A stretch of DNA of 5,894 nucleotides from an uncultured Verrucomicrobiota bacterium. GTDB lineage: Bacteria; Verrucomicrobiota; Verrucomicrobiia; Limisphaerales; UBA9464. Where the stretch lies: positions 1 through 5,894 of the forward strand of contig CAIYXO010000303.1 of assembly GCA_903930165.1 (NCBI GenBank), given 5' to 3'. Below, in pieces: positions 1-4,128 of the stretch (its first letter is position 1; each line of letters starts with the position of its first letter). Under the pieces are notes generated by a model. That model had not been told where the DNA came from. It worked only from the letters and a program-made list of their open reading frames with translations, and made no database searches. The translations under genes were made by a program, and so were the position numbers.

Positions 1-1
1 C

Positions 2-870
2 CGTTGGGAAACGCTGAACCCTCGGTTCGACGCGGCGCCCTTCCCGCCCGACGACGCGGCGCTCCACCACCTCTTCGACGGCGGATGGATGTGGGTCCTG
101 CGGTTCAACAACGACATCACCAGCGCCGGCTTCGCGCTCACGCCGGAGGCGACGGAGAGGTTCTGGCACGAGGAACCCGAGGCCATGTGGAACGCACTGA
201 TGGACCGCCTTCCGTCGGTCTCCGAGACGTTCCGATCCGCCGCTAGGATCCAGCGTTCCGGCGCCGGTCGCCCCTGCCCTTCCGCAGCCGCTCGGCCACC
301 GGCCCCGGTTGGATCCAGCTCCCGATGGCGGCCGGTTTCATCGATCCCCTTTTTTCCACCGGCTTCGTCCTGTCACTCCTGGGCATCGAAAGGCTTTGCG
401 ACTGGATGGAGGCCGGCGAACCGCAGGAGAAGCTCGACCGATATGGGGTGGAGACCCTGGCGGACCTCGACGCCACCGCGGACCTCGTGGGGGCGGCGTA
501 TCGCACCCTCGACGACCCGGAGTCCTTCGAGGCGGTGTCGATGCTCTACTTCGCCGCGGCCAGCTATTCGGAATGTGCACGGCGACTGGGGAAGCCCGGG
601 TTGGCCCCGGGATTCCTCCTGCGGTCCCATCCGCGTTTCGGCCCCGGTTTCCGCGAATGCCTGCTGGCGGCGGGCAGGGCCCACCCGGACGCGCTCGCCG
701 CACAGGTCGCCTCCGTCGTCCGGCCCTTCAACGTCGCCGGACTCTGCGACCCCTCCAAGCGCGGCTGGTATCCCGTGGCGGCCGCGGACCTCCTTGGGGC
801 CTCGGACACACTCGGTTCCGATCCGGACGAGATCCGGGCCATGTTGCGCCGGACCGGCTTCGACGGCTGA
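2..870 (+). pseudogene. FAD-dependent oxidoreductase, tryptophan-halogenase-like, 3' part, frameshifted
   Basis: This is the C-terminal part of a flavoprotein of the FAD-dependent oxidoreductase / tryptophan 7-halogenase-like superfamily; the start and the N-terminal dinucleotide-binding fold lie before the window. The first piece (2-253, about 84 residues) reads DGGWMWVLRFNNDITSAG, whose WMWVLR (86-103) sits where true halogenases have WxWxIP. The proline is replaced by arginine, so halogenation is doubtful. The second piece, in the next frame (256-870), carries GPGWIQLP and AAGFIDPLFSTGF (about 328-366), the conserved C-terminal FAD-site segment of this family, then an alpha-helical tail ending at TGA 868-870. 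The two pieces join smoothly if one base is restored around 254-255, giving ARIQ-x-FRRR. Without it, frame 2 runs on past the normal end to a TAG at 896-898. Either the gene is broken or the sequence has a one-base deletion error. The family call is from motif memory, and the substrate is unknown. Confidence 0.75.
325..870 (+). CDS. C-terminal fragment of the frameshifted FAD-dependent oxidoreductase (181 aa if started here)
   Basis: This is the part of the broken flavoprotein gene that an automatic caller would probably report as a separate ORF. The ATG at 325 is an internal methionine within the conserved segment LPMAAGFIDPLFSTG, because homology-like sequence continues upstream in the same frame to about 256. 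It has no Shine-Dalgarno sequence and is unlikely to be a genuine start. The fragment lacks the N-terminal FAD-binding fold and would not be an active enzyme alone. It is listed so the coding frame of the 3' half is recorded; it is the same gene as the pseudogene entry, not an additional one. Confidence 0.4.
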   Translation: MAAGFIDPLFSTGFVLSLLGIERLCDWMEAGEPQEKLDRYGVETLADLDATADLVGAAYRTLDDPESFEAVSMLYFAAASYSECARRLGKPGLAPGFLLRSHPRFGPGFRECLLAAGRAHPDALAAQVASVVRPFNVAGLCDPSKRGWYPVAAADLLGASDTLGSDPDEIRAMLRRTGFDG

Positions 871-984
871 CGTGCGTCTCCTACGTGGGAACACGTAGGC
901 ATTCCCACGTACCGCCGAATCGGTGTTCGCGCGGATGCACAGGGACGGGGCCGCCATGCAGGATCCGAGCTCGGAATTCCTGCC
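871..984 (+). other. Intergenic gap between the flavoprotein gene and the four-gene unit
   Basis: This 114-nt spacer is the only sizeable non-coding stretch in the window and the obvious place for the promoter of the downstream unit. I could not identify a convincing -35/-10 pair. The frame of the response regulator is open through the whole spacer, but translation upstream of 985 gives no plausible protein sequence and no better start. The one clear structure is the inverted-repeat cluster at 880-911. Confidence 0.6.
880..911 (+). promoter_or_regulatory. Overlapping inverted repeats with ACGT cores: operator, RNA switch or terminator stem
   Basis: Two perfect inverted repeats share sequence. 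The first has 8-bp arms CCTACGTG (880-887) and CACGTAGG (892-899) around the loop GGAA, which fits a GNRA tetraloop. The second has 10-bp arms TACGTGGGAA (882-891) and TTCCCACGTA (902-911) around a 10-nt loop. They share bases 882-891, so only one stem can form at a time. The ACGT core occurs three times (883, 893, 907). No T-run follows, which argues against a standard intrinsic terminator. The position, 10 nt after the flavoprotein stop and about 73 nt before the response regulator, suits a transcription-factor operator or a leader-RNA switch. The repeats are directly visible; the function is inferred. Confidence 0.55.
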
Positions 985-1335
985 ATGCGCCTCCTCATCG
1001 TCGACGACCACGCCCAGATGCGCCGTACCGTGCGCGACCTGGTCGCGACCAACGACGACGTCGTCTGCGAGGCCAAAGACGGGGCCGAGGCCGAACTGGC
1101 CTTCGAGGCGCTGCGGCCGGATTGCGTGATCATGGACGTCCAGATGCACCCGGTCGGCGGCATCGCGGCCACGCGCCAGATCACCGCCCGCCATCCCGAT
1201 GCCCGGATCATCGTGCTCACCCAGTTCGACGACCCCGGTCTCCGCGACTCGGCGCTCGAGGCCGGGGCCAGCGGCTTCGTGACCAAGGACAACCTGGAAG
1301 CCCTCGGGGAACTCATCCGCCACTCCCGGGACTGA
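985..1335 (+). CDS. Receiver-only response regulator (NarL/FixJ-type receiver, no output domain)
   Basis: This 116-residue protein is essentially a lone CheY-like receiver domain. The acidic pocket is D7-D8 (LLIVDDH), the phosphoacceptor is D51 (VIMDVQM), the switch threonine is T79 (VLTQ), the aromatic switch residue is F98 and the conserved lysine is K101 (SGFVTKDN). Sequence style (ATRQI, GASGFVTKDNL) resembles receivers of the NarL/FixJ class, which normally carry a LuxR-type HTH, but the protein stops right after the domain and no HTH remnant follows. An oddity is the loop after D51: the usual proline at D+4 is histidine (H55) and proline sits at D+5. The ATG directly precedes the first beta strand; a weak GGA lies at 973-975. 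It should accept phosphate from an unlinked histidine kinase and act by protein contact. It is the first gene of the tight four-gene run, 6 nt before the foldase gene. Confidence 0.88.
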   Translation: MRLLIVDDHAQMRRTVRDLVATNDDVVCEAKDGAEAELAFEALRPDCVIMDVQMHPVGGIAATRQITARHPDARIIVLTQFDDPGLRDSALEAGASGFVTKDNLEALGELIRHSRD

Positions 1336-1341
1336 ACCGCG

Positions 1342-2253
1342 ATGAAGTCCAAGGCCATCCTCGTTTCGCTGCTGCTGCTGTCCTTGGCGGGACCGGCGTG
1401 CCGCAAGGAGGAGCCAATGGGGTCCGACGTCGTCGCCACCGTGGACGGCCGGAGCATCAGCACCGCGACGCTGGAGCGGGAACTCCGGCGCCGGGGTCCC
1501 GGAACCACGAAGGAGGCGGTCCTCTCCGACCTCCTGAGGTTCGAGACGGCATTGGCCCGGGCCCGGTCCGCGGGCTTCGACCGGGAACCGGGAATCGTCT
1601 CCGAAGTGGAGCACCTGATCGTCTCCCGGTTCGAGGAGCGGGAGCTGGCCGCGGCGGAGTCCGCACCGGTGACCGATGCCGAAGTGCAGGCCCGATACGA
1701 GTCCGAATCCTTCCGCCACACGGTTCCGGCGGCACGCAGGGCCGGCGTGATCCTGCTCAAGGCCAGTCCGAAGGCGGATCCGGAACACCAGGCCGCCTTG
1801 GCCCTCCGCGCGGCGACGCTCCGTGCCGCCGCGATGGAGGCGGACGACGCCGGATTCGATCGGCTGGTCCGGGAGAACTCCGAGGACACGACCACGCGAT
1901 TCCGCCGCGGCGACACCGGGTGGGTCTCCGAGCGGGATCCCGGCGGTTGGGATCCGGCCCTCATCTCGGCCCTCTTCGCCTTGAAGGCCACCGGCGACTG
2001 CACTCCGCCGGTGAAGACGGGACAGGGCATCGCCATCGCCCGCCTTTCCGCGGTCCGCGAGGCGGGCAGGCGTCCGTTGTCCGAGGTCGCCGAGGCCATC
2101 CGCTACCGCCTCCGGTTGGAGGCGCGGGAACGCGTCGCGGCCGATTTCCAGGCCCGGATGCGGATCGGCCTTGAGATCCGGACCAATCGCCAGGCCCTCG
2201 ACCGGATCGTCGCAGCCGACCGAGAGACGCAGCCTCCGCCCCACCTGCCCTGA
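1342..2253 (+). CDS. Parvulin-like (SurA/PrsA-type) exported foldase, probable lipoprotein
   Basis: This 303-residue protein has the layout of exported peptidyl-prolyl isomerase / chaperone proteins. It begins with a hydrophobic signal sequence (residues 5-19) ending in GPAC, a non-ideal lipobox with C20. A SurA-N-like helical region follows, with the usual opening VATVDGRSISTATLEREL (31-48) and helices to about 125. A parvulin domain spans about 130-236: VILLK (136-140), LVRENSEDTTTRFRRGDTGW (175-194), LFALKATGD (211-219) and GIAIARL (229-235). A C-terminal helix (about 244-280) and a polar tail follow. The two conserved parvulin histidines seem to be missing: the usual RASHIL reads RRAGVIL and the usual GYHII reads GIAIA. 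A chaperone role in the periplasm or at the outer membrane is therefore more likely than isomerase activity. It starts 6 nt after the receiver gene with no clear ribosome binding site, suggesting translational coupling. The flanking exported proteins are candidate clients. Confidence 0.85.
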   Translation: MKSKAILVSLLLLSLAGPACRKEEPMGSDVVATVDGRSISTATLERELRRRGPGTTKEAVLSDLLRFETALARARSAGFDREPGIVSEVEHLIVSRFEERELAAAESAPVTDAEVQARYESESFRHTVPAARRAGVILLKASPKADPEHQAALALRAATLRAAAMEADDAGFDRLVRENSEDTTTRFRRGDTGWVSERDPGGWDPALISALFALKATGDCTPPVKTGQGIAIARLSAVREAGRRPLSEVAEAIRYRLRLEARERVAADFQARMRIGLEIRTNRQALDRIVAADRETQPPPHLP

Positions 2254-2272
2254 CTTCCCTTTCCGTCACGCC

Positions 2273-4111
2273 ATGAAGACACCCACACCGATCCGTTCCC
2301 TGCTCCATCTCGCCACCGGGATGCTGTTCCTGGCGCTGGCATGCGCGACGGCCCGCGCGACCCCGACGTTGCTCCAGCCGATCACGCTGAATCCGGGCTG
2401 GAACGCCGTGCACATCCGGGTCCAACCCAACACGCCCAACCTGGACACCCTCTTCGCCGGACTCTCGATCCAAGGCGTCTGGACCTACGTCCAAGGAACC
2501 GGGAGTCCCGACTTCATCCAGGAGGTCTCGGAGGCCGCCCTCTCCAAGGCGGGATGGATCTCCTGGGTCCCGTCCGCCAGCCCGGACGCCTTCCAGAACG
2601 ACCTCTCCCGGCTCCAGGTCAACCGCTCCTACCTGATCCACTACACCGGAGCCACGTCGACCAACCTGGTCGTCGCCGGACGGCCGGCTCTGCGGTCCGC
2701 GGCCTGGCTTCCGGACGCCTTCAACCTGCGCGGCCTGCCGGTCGACCCGGCGTTCCAGCCGACGTTCCTGGACTTCTTCCGCTTTTCCGCGGCCCACTAC
2801 TCGACGACCGGAGGCCTGCAGCCCATCTACCGGCTCAACGGCGCCGGGGTCTGGACCCGGGTCGCGCCCACCGAACAGATCACGCCCGGAACCGCCTACT
2901 GGATCTTCACCAACGGTTCCTCCGACTACCAGGCGCCCTTGGGGCTTTCGATCCCGGCCGGGGACGGCCTCGACTATCTCGACGTCGTGGACGAGGTCAC
3001 GTTGACCACCTCCAACGCGGCGGAAACGCCGGCGGACGTCACCGTCAGCGACCTCTCCTCCCCGACCAACAACCCCCTTTCCCATGCCGTGCGGCTGACC
3101 GACGGGACGCTGACCTGGCCCAGCCTACCCTCTCCGCTGGTCTTCCGGCTGCCGGCCAAGGACTCCCTCGACCAGCGGATCGCCGTCCGTCGGGCGGACA
3201 TGACCAACGAACTCTTCGAGACGGTCCTGGAAATCAAGGACGGCCGCGGAAGCTGCCACTACCTCGCGGTATCGGTGAACCACCCGCTTGCAGCGGCCTC
3301 GGTGTCGTCCACCGCCTCGCCGGCCGCGAAGTCGTTGGGGCTGTCCACCGCCCACGCCGGACTGTGGATCGGCACGGCCACGATCAACGCCGTGAGCGAG
3401 GCCCATTCCGGTCCGTTGAGCACCAACCTGGAGCAGGGATTCACCCGCGTGCTCGAGACCAACGCCGTCACGCGCCTGGTCACCACCAACCTGGTTCCCA
3501 ACTCGGTCGTCCGCACCAACGTCTCGATGGCCACCACGCCCACCGGCTCGGAGTTCCGGCTCCGGGTCCTGGTGCATGTCGACCAGGCCGGCCGGGCGCG
3601 CCTGCTCAAGGAAGTGATCCAGATGTGGCAGAACGGCACCGTCAGCAACGCCGCCGACGGGACGACCGTCGCGCTGACCCCGGGTCGTGTGGTGCTGGTG
3701 ACCGACGACACGAAGATCTCCCAGTTCACCGGGATCACCGCCCGGGATGGCGACGTGGTCGGTCGCCGGATCAGTTCGGCCGGATTCGACTTCGCCGGCA
3801 ATGAGCTGCCCCTCAGCGGCTCCTTCGAGATCGGTTCGAGCGTGCGGGGGACCAACACGATGTCCGAGACCTTCGCCACCAATCCGTTCCGTCACAAGTA
3901 CCACCCGGACAACGCCCGGGGGTTCAATCTCCGCCGGGTGATCGAGCTGGAACTGGCACCACCGGGAACCAACGCCCCGCCCGGATATGGCGAGCGGGTG
4001 CTGGAAGGCTCCTACCATGAAACGGTCACCGGCCTGCACCGGACCAACATCGTGGTCGCCGGCACCCTTCAGCTCAGCCGGGTCTCCACCACCTCCGTGC
4101 TCAACCAGTGA
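2273..4111 (+). CDS. Exported protein of unknown function, 612 aa, with N-terminal internal repeats
   Basis: I assign no function to this protein. The ATG at 2273 is preferred over an in-frame ATG at 2171 because it gives a clean signal peptide: a basic N-terminus, hydrophobic residues 10-25, and cleavage after ATARA at about residue 29. The 2171 start would also overlap the foldase gene. Residues 36-226 look like two diverged copies of one module: GWNAVHIRVQP with later SYLIHYTGA, then FNLRGLPVDP with later AYWIFTNGSS. Residues about 232-345 appear beta-rich and Ig-like, including VLEIKDGRGS. GLWIGTATINAV (363-374) opens a third part with a Thr/Asn/Val-rich stretch (about 395-422). The C-terminal part has FRLRVLVHVD, NPFRHKYHPDN (537-547) and a final strand GTLQLSRVS. 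No membrane anchor or sorting tail is visible at the C-terminus. It lies 19 nt after the foldase gene and 17 nt before the LamG gene, without a Shine-Dalgarno sequence. I recall similar proteins from Verrucomicrobiota next to LamG genes, but this is memory, not a search. Confidence 0.85.
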   Translation: MKTPTPIRSLLHLATGMLFLALACATARATPTLLQPITLNPGWNAVHIRVQPNTPNLDTLFAGLSIQGVWTYVQGTGSPDFIQEVSEAALSKAGWISWVPSASPDAFQNDLSRLQVNRSYLIHYTGATSTNLVVAGRPALRSAAWLPDAFNLRGLPVDPAFQPTFLDFFRFSAAHYSTTGGLQPIYRLNGAGVWTRVAPTEQITPGTAYWIFTNGSSDYQAPLGLSIPAGDGLDYLDVVDEVTLTTSNAAETPADVTVSDLSSPTNNPLSHAVRLTDGTLTWPSLPSPLVFRLPAKDSLDQRIAVRRADMTNELFETVLEIKDGRGSCHYLAVSVNHPLAAASVSSTASPAAKSLGLSTAHAGLWIGTATINAVSEAHSGPLSTNLEQGFTRVLETNAVTRLVTTNLVPNSVVRTNVSMATTPTGSEFRLRVLVHVDQAGRARLLKEVIQMWQNGTVSNAADGTTVALTPGRVVLVTDDTKISQFTGITARDGDVVGRRISSAGFDFAGNELPLSGSFEIGSSVRGTNTMSETFATNPFRHKYHPDNARGFNLRRVIELELAPPGTNAPPGYGERVLEGSYHETVTGLHRTNIVVAGTLQLSRVSTTSVLNQ

Positions 4112-4116
4112 TCCCC

Positions 4117-4120
4117 AGGA
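4117..4120 (+). promoter_or_regulatory. Shine-Dalgarno AGGA for the LamG gene
   Basis: AGGA lies 8 nt before the ATG at 4129, and it is the only well-placed purine-rich ribosome binding site in the four-gene run. It favours 4129 over the in-frame ATG at 4174, which has no such site. Confidence 0.5.
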
Positions 4121-4128
4121 CGCCACCC

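Noticed and set aside
880..911. Intrinsic terminator for the flavoprotein gene.
   Set aside because: The stems are good but neither is followed by a T-run, so a standard Rho-independent terminator is not supported. It is kept as a regulatory structure of uncertain role.
961..979. GGATCC, GAGCTC and GAATTC sites almost back to back, resembling a cloning polylinker.
   Set aside because: GGATCC also occurs at 246, 311 and 1777 in this GC-rich DNA, no vector sequence flanks the cluster, and a normal gene starts 6 nt later. Chance is the simpler explanation.
309..2174. A 621-codon + strand open frame crossing the flavoprotein end, the intergenic gap, the receiver gene and the foldase gene.
   Set aside because: Its translation is Arg/Gly/Pro-rich low-complexity sequence typical of an off-frame read in high-GC DNA, while other frames encode recognisable domains.
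373..2244. A 623-codon minus-strand open frame opposite the same genes.
   Set aside because: It is antisense to well-supported genes, with a Gly/Arg/Asp-rich product showing no recognisable motif. It is a by-product of high GC.
2341..3804. A 487-codon + strand frame overlapping the 612-residue protein.
   Set aside because: The product is an Arg/Pro/Gly-rich shadow. The competing frame has a signal peptide and orderly beta-strand patterns.
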